Positions 28,214 through 36,125 of a stretch of DNA of 64,000 nt are shown piece by piece (within the stretch, counting starts at the first letter, position 1; every line of letters begins with the position of its first letter). Position numbers and translations under genes: made by a program. Source of the stretch: Candidatus Phyllobacterium onerii (GTDB lineage Bacteria; Pseudomonadota; Alphaproteobacteria; Rhizobiales; Rhizobiaceae); NCBI RefSeq assembly GCF_028331445.1, contig NZ_JAQMHX010000002.1, forward strand, positions 62,001 to 126,000, in the 5' to 3' direction. The notes below the pieces were generated by a model. The model did not search any database and was not told the DNA's origin. It saw only the letters and a program-made list of their open reading frames with translations.

Positions 28214-28705
28214 ATGTCTGATCTTATCGTGATCGTCTATCCCACCGAACCCAAAGCCGAAGAGGTGCGCAATCGTCTCCTCGAACTCCAGAAAGAATAT
28301 CTGATCACGCTTGGCGACGCTGTCATCGCCACAAAGACAGATGCGGGCAAAATCAAGCTCAACCAGTTGGTGAGCACGACAGCCGCCGGCGCGGTATCCG
28401 GCAGTTTCTGGGGTCTGCTGATTGGCGTCCTCTTTCTCAATCCGCTGATCGGCGCCGCAGTCGGGGCGGCATCTGGTGCCCTCGGCGGGGCATTGACGGA
28501 TGTTGGCATAAACGACAACTTCATGAAGGATCTCGCAGCCAATATTCAGCCTGGAAATGCCGCCCTGTTCGTGCTCGTGCAGTCGATGACGGCTGACAAG
28601 GTCCTGAAGGACATTTCGCATTACGGCGGTGTTGTTCTCAAAACTTCGTTGGATGAAACCAAGGAGCAGGTTTTGCGCGACGCCTTGCAAAAGGCCACAT
28701 CTTGA
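28214..28705 (+). CDS. DUF1269 family membrane protein
   Basis: 163 residues with GGAGG 5 bases before the start. The N-terminal IVIVYPTEPKAEEVRNRLLEL segment and the central glycine zipper (GLLIGVLFLNPLIGAAVGAA, with GALGGAL) are typical of DUF1269, proteins related to stress-response and glycine-zipper membrane proteins. The C-terminal half is amphipathic. Function unproven. It may be expressed with the following AI-2E-family permease, 173 bases away. Confidence 0.85.
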   Translation: MSDLIVIVYPTEPKAEEVRNRLLELQKEYLITLGDAVIATKTDAGKIKLNQLVSTTAAGAVSGSFWGLLIGVLFLNPLIGAAVGAASGALGGALTDVGINDNFMKDLAANIQPGNAALFVLVQSMTADKVLKDISHYGGVVLKTSLDETKEQVLRDALQKATS

Positions 28706-28878
28706 CCTTAGACAGTAGGGCACAGTCCATGTGCTCACCCGCAGGACCCATCTTCCGGATCGTTATCGAGATGGTTTGCGGAGCCGACGGGCGAATGGCC
28801 GTGGTCCATTGGCCAGGGTCTTTGCCTTGCGCTTCCGGGTAGGCCGGGATCATTGGGTTTGGGGCGGGTAGGCAAGGC

Positions 28879-29925
28879 ATGGCAGTTCAATATGCAAAAC
28901 CGATGATCGGCTACCTCGCGACCGGCATCCTGGTTCTCGCGCTGCTTCGTTTCGGCCAGGCAATCTTCATACCGTTCGCCTTCTCCCTTTTCGTCATCGC
29001 CCTCGTTGCGCCACTCCAGATCAGGTTGCAGCGCTGGGTGCCCAAACTGCTTGCCCTGTTTGTGACGCTCTCTTCAACAATCTTCATCATCGTCGCCGTC
29101 GGATCCTCGGTGACGTGGGGTCTCAGCAGGCTTGGCCAATGGCTTTTCCTCAATGCCCGCAGGTTCCAGGATGTCTATGTCCACTGGACCGACTGGCTGG
29201 AGGAACACGGCATTGCCATCGCAGGTCCACTCGCCGACCGTTTCGACGTGACATGGCTGGTGAGCTTTACCCAGGGGTTGGCCGGGCGCCTCAATAGTTT
29301 CGCGGGATTTGCCTTGCTGGTCTTTGTTTTCGTCATGCTCGGTCTCCTGGAAATAGAGGATTTCGCCAAGCGTCTTCGCTCTCCCGCGCTACAACCGCAG
29401 GGCATGAACATGCTCCATGCCAATCGCGAAATTTCAATGAAATTGCGCCGGTTCATGCTCGTGCGCACGTTTGCCAGCATCTTGACCGGGTTGATCGTCT
29501 GGGCATTCGCCTATTTCGCAGGCCTCGAACTGGCGGCTGCCTGGGGCGCAATTGCCTTCACCCTCAACTACATACCGTTCCTTGGACCGTTCGTAGCGAC
29601 TGTCCTGCCGACGCTTTTTGCCATAGGCCAATTTGATTCCTGGCAGATGGCTCTGGCTGTCTTTGTCGGACTGAACCTGATCCAGTTTCTGATCGGTAGC
29701 TATCTTGAACCCCGTTTAACCGGCGCATCCTTGGCAATTTCGCCTTTCGCCGTCATTTTTTCGGTATTCTTCTGGAGCTTCATGTGGGGGGTGCCAGGCG
29801 CATTCATTGGCGTCCCCATTCTAATCGCGTTCCTTATCTACTGCGAGAAATCGTCCGTGGCGAAATGGATTGCCGTGTTGCTGTCGGCAAAGGCTTTTGA
29901 CAATTCCGACAGAACTTCGATGTAA
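28879..29925 (+). CDS. AI-2E family transporter
   Basis: 348 residues with about eight hydrophobic segments in the family pattern: a group of three near residues 1-90, a soluble insert, and a final group including LNYIPFLGPFVATVLPTLFA and a VPGAFIGVPILIAFL stretch. Members export autoinducer-2 (TqsA) or move Na+/H+, so the substrate cannot be assigned. Start is preceded by a GTAGG-like site. Confidence 0.86.
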   Translation: MAVQYAKPMIGYLATGILVLALLRFGQAIFIPFAFSLFVIALVAPLQIRLQRWVPKLLALFVTLSSTIFIIVAVGSSVTWGLSRLGQWLFLNARRFQDVYVHWTDWLEEHGIAIAGPLADRFDVTWLVSFTQGLAGRLNSFAGFALLVFVFVMLGLLEIEDFAKRLRSPALQPQGMNMLHANREISMKLRRFMLVRTFASILTGLIVWAFAYFAGLELAAAWGAIAFTLNYIPFLGPFVATVLPTLFAIGQFDSWQMALAVFVGLNLIQFLIGSYLEPRLTGASLAISPFAVIFSVFFWSFMWGVPGAFIGVPILIAFLIYCEKSSVAKWIAVLLSAKAFDNSDRTSM

Positions 29926-30118
29926 TTTCGAACACCTTCAGGTAGAGAGACCACCGTTTGTGCAACTCGTTTCGTAACAGTTACGTACTGAACAGACCGC
30001 AATGGTTGTGCCACACTTGTGAAGTCGAGCATTTGTAACTGCGCGATACCTTATTCTTGTGGTTTTTTGGAGCAGCCGTGCCTGTACTTCCCCCAACAAA
30101 ATGGATCGAAGTACTACT

Positions 30119-31342
30119 ATGCTCGTCTCTAACAATGAGACAGCGCCACCTATTTTGCACGTTGTTCCGGGTACGACAAATGGTGAAATCATGAACGCGC
30201 ATGATCATATCGCACCATCGGATATATCGCTCGATCGAAACTTTGCACACGCGGCAGCGGCATCTGCCATCAACGGCCCTCCTCCCCAACCGAAGCGGTC
30301 GTCTTCCGGCGCATTCTCCATTCCCGCGTTCAAGTTCGATACCAGCGGCGTGCCGATTGACCATCAGTATGAATCCTGGCGCAAAAGCTTCTCATCGATG
30401 CTCGAGCTTGGCGAATGCAGGGACAGGTCCCGCGGTTTTGAAGGAAAGCAGACGGTCTGGGATCTCGGCAGCCTGGCATTCTCGCGGATCAGAACCGGCG
30501 CACTCGAGTTTGCAAGTGTTCCAGGTCATGCGCGCAGGGAAGCGCTCGATCACTGGACATTGACCCTTCCACTCGACGGTTCGATCAGCACCGAGGGCCC
30601 GGCAGGAAGCTTTCAAGGCGGCGCCGGTATCGTCCAGGTTCATTCGCTGGGACGCTGGTTTGAGGGGAGTGTAACAGATAGCGACATGCTGGTGCTGTTT
30701 GTTCCCCGAGATTCCGATCCAGAAGTGGCACATGCCCTCAGCGCTTCCGAGTTCTCCACAGTCGACACCGCGATGGGCCGGCTATTGTCCGACTATTTCA
30801 TCGGACTGGCCAAGCGGCTGCCAGCGGTCGAGGCGGACAATCTCCCTGAACTCGTTGGCGCGACGCAGGCGATGATCCGGGCCTGCCTGCTGCCATCTCC
30901 AGGCAACATCGAGGAGGCTCAGGCACCTATCGCCCGCGTGTTGCTCGAAAAGGCACGCCGCGTAGTGCAATCCAGATTGTTCGATCCATTGTTCAATGCC
31001 AAGGTCTTGCGGCGTGAACTCGCGATTTCACGCACCGGGCTTTATCGAATGTTCGAGCCATTCGGTGGCGTGATGCATTACCTGCAGCACCAGCGGCTCC
31101 TCGATGCACACGCAGCATTGGCCGACCCGAACGACAAACGTCGTATCATCGAGATCGCTGAGCAACGATGTTTCAGTGATGGCGCAGAGTTCAGCCGGGC
31201 ATTCAAGAGGGAGTTCGGCTATACGCCAAGCGAAGTGAGAGCGGGCCGCAAGAGCAGTTGGCCGAGCAGGCCAGCCGGCGAAATCTCCACCGCAGCTCCT
31301 GAAGAACGCCTCGGATTGCTGCTACGCAAGCTTCATGGTTGA
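30119..31342 (+). CDS. AraC-type regulator with AraC-binding-like sensing domain
   Basis: About 407 residues; several in-frame starts exist (GTG 30059, ATG 30101, 30119, and 30191 which has GGTGA upstream), so the N-terminus is unsettled. The first 80 residues are low-complexity. A central region reading FDTSGVPIDHQYESWRKSFS and DHWTLTLPLDG resembles the AraC-binding-like domain. The C-terminal HTH contains LRRELAISRTGLYRMFEP and CFSDGAEFSRAFKREFG. Target genes unknown: neighbours on both sides are membrane proteins. Confidence 0.85.
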   Translation: MLVSNNETAPPILHVVPGTTNGEIMNAHDHIAPSDISLDRNFAHAAAASAINGPPPQPKRSSSGAFSIPAFKFDTSGVPIDHQYESWRKSFSSMLELGECRDRSRGFEGKQTVWDLGSLAFSRIRTGALEFASVPGHARREALDHWTLTLPLDGSISTEGPAGSFQGGAGIVQVHSLGRWFEGSVTDSDMLVLFVPRDSDPEVAHALSASEFSTVDTAMGRLLSDYFIGLAKRLPAVEADNLPELVGATQAMIRACLLPSPGNIEEAQAPIARVLLEKARRVVQSRLFDPLFNAKVLRRELAISRTGLYRMFEPFGGVMHYLQHQRLLDAHAALADPNDKRRIIEIAEQRCFSDGAEFSRAFKREFGYTPSEVRAGRKSSWPSRPAGEISTAAPEERLGLLLRKLHG

Positions 31343-31366
31343 TCTGCACCAACGATGAGGTTTTCG

Positions 31367-31492
31367 ATGCGTCATGATGATCTGGACGAGCGGCTGAGAC
31401 AACTGGGCGTGAACGTCGGGCCCTTCACATTCACCGTACTGTTCCTGATCGGTGTTGCAGCTGCGATCGCAATTGGTTGGTTCCTGTATTAG
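31367..31492 (+). CDS. Small single-pass membrane protein (41 residues)
   Basis: Predicted 41-residue ORF with GATGAGG six bases before ATG 31367. The first half is charged (MRHDDLDERLRQLGVNVG) and the second half is one hydrophobic helix ending in GWFLY. This composition, the ribosome site and the position between two real genes make it a credible small membrane protein. No family recognised. Confidence 0.5.
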   Translation: MRHDDLDERLRQLGVNVGPFTFTVLFLIGVAAAIAIGWFLY

Positions 31493-31564
31493 CGGTCGCG
31501 CTGCCGGTGGTTGAAATTGTGCATTTTGACCGCCCTGTCCGCAATGCCGAAGGGGATGATTCCA

Positions 31565-32071
31565 ATGTTTGAAAATGACGACTGGAAGCTCGCTATCGAA
31601 GATACGCGATTTCGGCAGAATGCGATCGTTGCTCTCATATCTTCGAGCAATAACCAGGCGCTGGGACTTCTCCGGCTATTTTCCGTCATCGCCCTTGCCA
31701 CGGCGACCGGCGCTGTTACGTCCCTTGCTGCAGGCGAGTTTTCTCCAACGGTTGGCTGGGAACTGGCGTCCTTGACGCTGGTTTTGGTGTGGTCGTCCTG
31801 GCAGTGCTTTCAGGCCCTCGAAGTCGGGGACATCGATCTACCTGGTCGCAATGCCGAATTCTGGCTGCTCGCCGCCGACAACGAAAACGACCGGCCCACA
31901 TTTTCCCGCCAATACCTCGAAATCTTCAAAGAACGGTACCAGACGAACCGCCGGGTAAGCGAACGGCAAGCCCGCGCGCTCCGAAAAGCAAAGCTGGGGG
32001 GAATAATAGCACCGCTGATTGGCATAGCCGTGGGCGCGGTCCTGGCTTTCTTCCAGGCATATTCTCTTTGA
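31565..32071 (+). CDS. Hypothetical membrane protein
   Basis: 168 residues from ATG 31565, with AGGGG at 31551-31555. Two hydrophobic segments about 30-90, a polar stretch rich in Asn/Asp/Arg (about 100-140) and a C-terminal hydrophobic helix ending in AFFQAYSL. I do not recognise a family. It follows the 41-residue ORF on the same strand. Confidence 0.65.
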   Translation: MFENDDWKLAIEDTRFRQNAIVALISSSNNQALGLLRLFSVIALATATGAVTSLAAGEFSPTVGWELASLTLVLVWSSWQCFQALEVGDIDLPGRNAEFWLLAADNENDRPTFSRQYLEIFKERYQTNRRVSERQARALRKAKLGGIIAPLIGIAVGAVLAFFQAYSL

Positions 32072-32386
32072 ACCTGGAGAAGGCCGGCGAGCAGTTGGCT
32101 TCTTTGACAGCGCTTTGTCCCGGCGGCTGTGAGGAATTGAGCGGCCTTCAAAACTACATCGCAAACAGGGGCATTGACTATGGATGCGCAGGCGGTGAAG
32201 CCGCCTGCTTCTCTCCCAATGTATATGCTAATGCTGGGTCGTGATGTCGGCAACCTGGATCATTGCCGCTAACACGGCGCGTTCTTTCGTGCATCCCTAC
32301 GCTCCGGGCAGCCGCAACTACCGGTTTGCTTCTTATTTGGGCGCCGCGAACAGCCATTACCTCGCAGCGACTGCAGGTCTGATGGG
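32072..32386. other. Gene-free interval with a hairpin
   Basis: No credible gene. GCAGGCGG and CCGCCTGC form an 8-bp stem at 32188-32208 with a five-base loop, without a clear T-run. It may weakly terminate transcription coming from the hypothetical membrane protein gene. Confidence 0.5.
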
Positions 32387-32830
32387 CTATTCGTTGATCT
32401 CCGGCTCGACGAGCCTTGCCAAGTTTTTCAGCGACTCCTGCCATCCGAGATAACAAGCCTCCGGTGGAATGACGTCCGGCACGCCCGCCTGTGTTATATG
32501 GAGCTCGGTCCCGACCGACACTTTGGCCAGCGTCACAGTTACTTCCATTTCGCCAGGCAGGTTCGGGTCGTCGAATTTGTCCGTGTACCGCAACCGTTCA
32601 CCAGGAACCAGCTCGAGATATTCGCCACCAAACGCGTGGCTATTGCCAGTCGTAAAGTTCCGGAAGGACATTTTGAACGTGCCGCCGACCTTCGGCTCTG
32701 AGTGATGCACAGTACAAGCAAAACCGTTGGGGGGAAGCCACTTGGCGAGCGCGTCTGCCTCGATGAAGGCCCGATAAACCTTGTCCGGACTTGTTGCCAG
32801 AACGCGGTGCAAACGTATGGTATTCGGCAT
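32387..32830 (-). CDS. SRPBCC (AHSA1-like) domain protein
   Basis: 147 residues from ATG 32830, with GGAGG upstream. HRVLATSPDKVYRAFIEADALAKWLPPNGF at the start (quoted in part), a FTTGNSHAFGGEY loop, and a C-terminal GWQESLKNLARLVE helix give a full-length AHSA1-type START-like fold. Such proteins bind hydrophobic small molecules or act as Hsp90 co-chaperone-like domains; the ligand is unknown. It is not near an ArsR gene, unlike the other SRPBCC protein at 19.6 kb. Confidence 0.87.
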   Translation of the reverse strand: MPNTIRLHRVLATSPDKVYRAFIEADALAKWLPPNGFACTVHHSEPKVGGTFKMSFRNFTTGNSHAFGGEYLELVPGERLRYTDKFDDPNLPGEMEVTVTLAKVSVGTELHITQAGVPDVIPPEACYLGWQESLKNLARLVEPEINE

Positions 32831-33111
32831 GGTTGTGATCCTCCATAATTTGCCGGAACAGGCCCCTAGGACGAGCGAGACTTTGCCAATCCGACACCGT
32901 TGTTGAAAAAAGTTTGCGCGACCGCAGACGAGCTGCCGGCGCTCTAGCGAGTTCGCACGCCCCGAACCGATCAGAAGTGCTGCTGTAACCCGCACCTTCT
33001 TATTTTTTTGACCACAATTCACGCTGGTTTCACGCTGCAATAACAGTGGAATTGTATTCCCCGTAAGTCAGCCAGCTTAGCCGACGTCAAGCAAATGATG
33101 GGAGCGGAATA

Positions 33112-35103
33112 GTGTACAACATTTCGGGAATAAGCGTTCCTGTTTACCCGCTGGGGCTCCCAATACACGCAAACGTATTGCCAAAGTTGTGTTTTGTGCC
33201 AAAGTTAGAGCGAGAGCCCAAGCACAAGCAAGATAAAGCAATCCAAGAGGCTACTCGGGGACCCACGCTGATGGACCGCAGTCAGCACAGCGAAGCGGCT
33301 TATCGCATGTACCTTATTGGACCCTTCGCGATCACTGATCCGGAGGGCAAGGTTCTGACGCCCAAATCCCAAAAGTCCCAAGCGATCCTTGCCATGCTGG
33401 CGGTCTCCCTAAGGGGATCACGTTCGAGAGTTTGGCTTCGTGACAAGCTTTGGAGCGACAGGCCTGAAGACCAGGCCTCTGCCAGTCTTCGCCAGGCACT
33501 GCTCGATATCCGGAAATGCCTGGGTGATGCACGCGATATCCTGGTGGCTGACAAGAACACCGTCTCGCTTCGCATGGACCGCATACGGCTGGATATCGAC
33601 GAAATCCTGACCGAGGGCCATCCAGCAGGAAATGACGAACTGGCTGCTGAACATTTTCTCGAAGGGGTCGACGTCAGAGACGCTGAATTCGAGGAGTGGC
33701 TTACACTGGAGCGACAGGTCTGGCAGCGTCGCTACGATGAAGGACAATTCCAGCAAAAATTTGAACCTAAGCTTGAGCTGGCGCGTCAGAACCAGGAACC
33801 GACGCCACTCGTTCCTTTAACGGCAATCAATCCGGGCAAGAATAGTGGTGGGACTGGGAATGGAGCGGCGAACGATAAAGCCAGTGACTCGAGTTCCAGC
33901 GTCAGTTCGCGGCAATGGGTTGTCGCGATCTTGCCCTCGCGCATCGCCGGACAAAGTGAAAATGGACAGATTCTTGCGGCGGGAGTGACTAATCTCATCG
34001 CAAAATCGCTTGTTGAGGGAACTGATATCCGTGTCACTGATTTTTCCTTCGGCGCAGGGCCTGGGGCGAACTCGTCGAATGATGTTGGACCGGGCAACGA
34101 GATCTCGCTGGCAACAGCCCTCGGCATACAGCTGGAACTGACGCTCGCCAGTCAAACCGCCCTTATCGTGGTGAGCATTGTGCGTTTGGCCGATCATAGC
34201 CTGATCTGGAAAGACAGTTGCATCGCTGATCGCCCGCCCCTGGAAAGAGGCGAAACCAGTCAGTTGCATGGGCTGATCAATCACTTAATCGATGAAGTCA
34301 ACGGGAGCTTTCTTTTCCGCGGCGAAGGCGGAAAGCTCGAGCGCGAAACCACTATGATCGAGGCGGTCAACTCGGTCTTTCGATTGTCTCGGGGGGATCT
34401 CGATAGAGCCGAACGCATCCTCCACAACATTGCTGCTGAGCGGCCCTCCTCCTCAGTCTATGCCTGGCTCGCCTTTATCAGGACTTTCCGCGTTGGACAG
34501 CGTTTCAATGCCTACGATTCCACCATAGTCGAAGAAGCCCAATTCTACGCCCGTAAGGCATTGGAGTTGGATGCTAACAATTCCATCGCACTTGCTCTCG
34601 TTGGACACGTCCATTCATTCTTGTTTTGCGAATACGACTATGCCGCCGGACTATTCGAGCGCGCAATCAAGCTCAACCCGGCACAACCGCTCGGTTGGGA
34701 TCTTTATTCCATGTTGCATTGTTATGCCGGGCAGCCTGAAAAGGCGTTGGCCATGGCTAACTGGGTCCAGAACCTTGGATTTTACAGCGTGCACAAATAT
34801 TACTTCGACACGACCAAGTGCATCAGTGCAGCTCTGGCCGGCGATCACGCAGCCGCCATTTCTGCGGGTGAAGACGCGCTGAAGATGCGTCCTGATTTCA
34901 ATTCTCTCTTGCGCTACATGGCAGCAAGTCATGCACATCGGGACGAGATGGAGTTGGCGGGAAAGTATGTAGAGCGGCTCGAGGCTGTCGAACCGAATTT
35001 CTCGATCGAGTCGCTCAAGGACAATCGCTACCCGCTGTTAAAAACTGGGGGAGGCAAGATGCTGATCGCCGGGCTTACCAAGGCCGGTGTCAAGCTTCGG
35101 TAA
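33112..35103 (+). CDS. SARP-type winged-helix regulator with C-terminal TPR region
   Basis: 663 residues from GTG 33112, which has GGGAG seven bases upstream; ATG 33271 is an alternative. An N-terminal winged-helix DNA-binding domain covers about 64-160 (YLIGPFAITD, SQAILAMLAVSL, LWSDRPEDQASASLRQALLDI), as in SARP/OmpR-type regulators of the BTAD class. The middle (about 270-370) resembles the soluble sensor segment of adenylate-cyclase-like and SARP regulators, with VVAILPSRIAGQSENGQI. The last 250 residues contain TPR-like repeats (for example LEQ-type AIKLNPAQPLGWDLYSML). It probably controls the downstream haloperoxidase-like and protease genes. Confidence 0.82.
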   Translation: MYNISGISVPVYPLGLPIHANVLPKLCFVPKLEREPKHKQDKAIQEATRGPTLMDRSQHSEAAYRMYLIGPFAITDPEGKVLTPKSQKSQAILAMLAVSLRGSRSRVWLRDKLWSDRPEDQASASLRQALLDIRKCLGDARDILVADKNTVSLRMDRIRLDIDEILTEGHPAGNDELAAEHFLEGVDVRDAEFEEWLTLERQVWQRRYDEGQFQQKFEPKLELARQNQEPTPLVPLTAINPGKNSGGTGNGAANDKASDSSSSVSSRQWVVAILPSRIAGQSENGQILAAGVTNLIAKSLVEGTDIRVTDFSFGAGPGANSSNDVGPGNEISLATALGIQLELTLASQTALIVVSIVRLADHSLIWKDSCIADRPPLERGETSQLHGLINHLIDEVNGSFLFRGEGGKLERETTMIEAVNSVFRLSRGDLDRAERILHNIAAERPSSSVYAWLAFIRTFRVGQRFNAYDSTIVEEAQFYARKALELDANNSIALALVGHVHSFLFCEYDYAAGLFERAIKLNPAQPLGWDLYSMLHCYAGQPEKALAMANWVQNLGFYSVHKYYFDTTKCISAALAGDHAAAISAGEDALKMRPDFNSLLRYMAASHAHRDEMELAGKYVERLEAVEPNFSIESLKDNRYPLLKTGGGKMLIAGLTKAGVKLR

Positions 35104-35130
35104 TTCTTCCTCAATCAAAATTCGGCTCGA

Positions 35131-36087
35131 ATGGATGAAGGATACGCGAAAATGGTCAACGTTGCTGCGCAATCGCCGCTGATACAGTTCCTGAACAATT
35201 TTCGATTTGAGGTCGATGCCGATCATGTATCGCCCTGCCCACCTTTGCCGTTCGCTGAGGTTGACGCAGCGGTGGATGGGGCCGGTATCAACATCCCGGG
35301 GGCACCTCTAGCCGGAGCCGCCACGGCGAGCGGCGGTGTTGCCAACAAATCGGTGCTGAACAAATCCTCGCTGAACAAGAACAAGAACAAGAACAAAACC
35401 TCATTCGGCGGAATCAGCACCGGCAATGCACAGTTGATACCTGCATTCCAGTTGCGCAGGCTCCACCAACAGCCTTCCCGGAACGCTTTTACCACCGCCG
35501 CTCGGTTTACGTGGGAGATGCTCGACATTACTCCACCTCCAGGCCCGGATTTCAGTCGCCTTGAAACCAAAGTGATGCTGTCGATGCAGAAGCGCGACCG
35601 CGAAAGGGCCAGACGACTCCCGGATATTCAACAGGAAGCTTCGCTATCGGTCGGCGAGTTTACACGACCTCTCTATATCGAGAACATAGCCGGGTTCGAA
35701 CAGACCGAGGGGCTTTTTCAGAGCATCCTGACCGCTTGCGAATATGTTGGGCTCATTTACAAGAATAAATTCAATCGGTTGCGACCCAGTCAGTTTGAAC
35801 CGCGACTGCGACCGCTTCTGGCAGTTCCAGCGCACGAATCCTTCCAAAGCAATCATGCATTCCAATGCTTTTCCATTGTGTTTGCATTCAACACGATCCT
35901 TCCTGAGCATCCAGCGACCGAAGAGTTGGCGCGAATTGCTCAGAATGTTGCAGAGAATCGAGAATGGGCCGGCCTGCATTATCCGAGCGATACGAAAGCA
36001 GGACGTGATCTGGCCCGCCGGTTTGCTCCTTATCTGAGAGATGCGTTCGCCGCCACGTACAACGCGGTACACAAGGAATGGGTGTGA
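35131..36087 (+). CDS. PAP2/vanadium haloperoxidase-fold enzyme
   Basis: 318 residues from ATG 35131; ATG 35152, which has GAAGGA upstream, would give 311. The three active-site motifs of the PAP2/vanadium-haloperoxidase superfamily are present: K211-x6-R218-P219, a QSNH242 in place of PSGH, and R277-x5-H283-x3-D287. The residues around the central His differ from canonical acid phosphatases. No signal peptide, so probably cytoplasmic. A lysine/asparagine-rich linker (about 72-90) carries an AACAAG repeat. It could be a haloperoxidase, a phosphatase or an inactive relative; follows the SARP regulator by 27 bases. Confidence 0.78.
   Translation: MDEGYAKMVNVAAQSPLIQFLNNFRFEVDADHVSPCPPLPFAEVDAAVDGAGINIPGAPLAGAATASGGVANKSVLNKSSLNKNKNKNKTSFGGISTGNAQLIPAFQLRRLHQQPSRNAFTTAARFTWEMLDITPPPGPDFSRLETKVMLSMQKRDRERARRLPDIQQEASLSVGEFTRPLYIENIAGFEQTEGLFQSILTACEYVGLIYKNKFNRLRPSQFEPRLRPLLAVPAHESFQSNHAFQCFSIVFAFNTILPEHPATEELARIAQNVAENREWAGLHYPSDTKAGRDLARRFAPYLRDAFAATYNAVHKEWV
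35346..35399 (+). repeat. In-frame Asn-Lys repeat within the haloperoxidase-like gene
   Basis: A degenerate array of AACAA(G/A) hexamers encodes a run rich in Asn-Lys pairs (NKNKNKNK and neighbours). It looks like a slippage-prone microsatellite that lengthens a flexible linker; unit number may vary between strains. Confidence 0.6.
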
Positions 36088-36125
36088 AGAAAGTGCATTC
36101 ATCTTCAGTGGTTCCTCTAGGGTAA

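Noticed and set aside
35346-35399. Possible CRISPR or tandem-repeat array
   Set aside because: Units are six bases with no spacers; it is an in-frame microsatellite in a coding gene.
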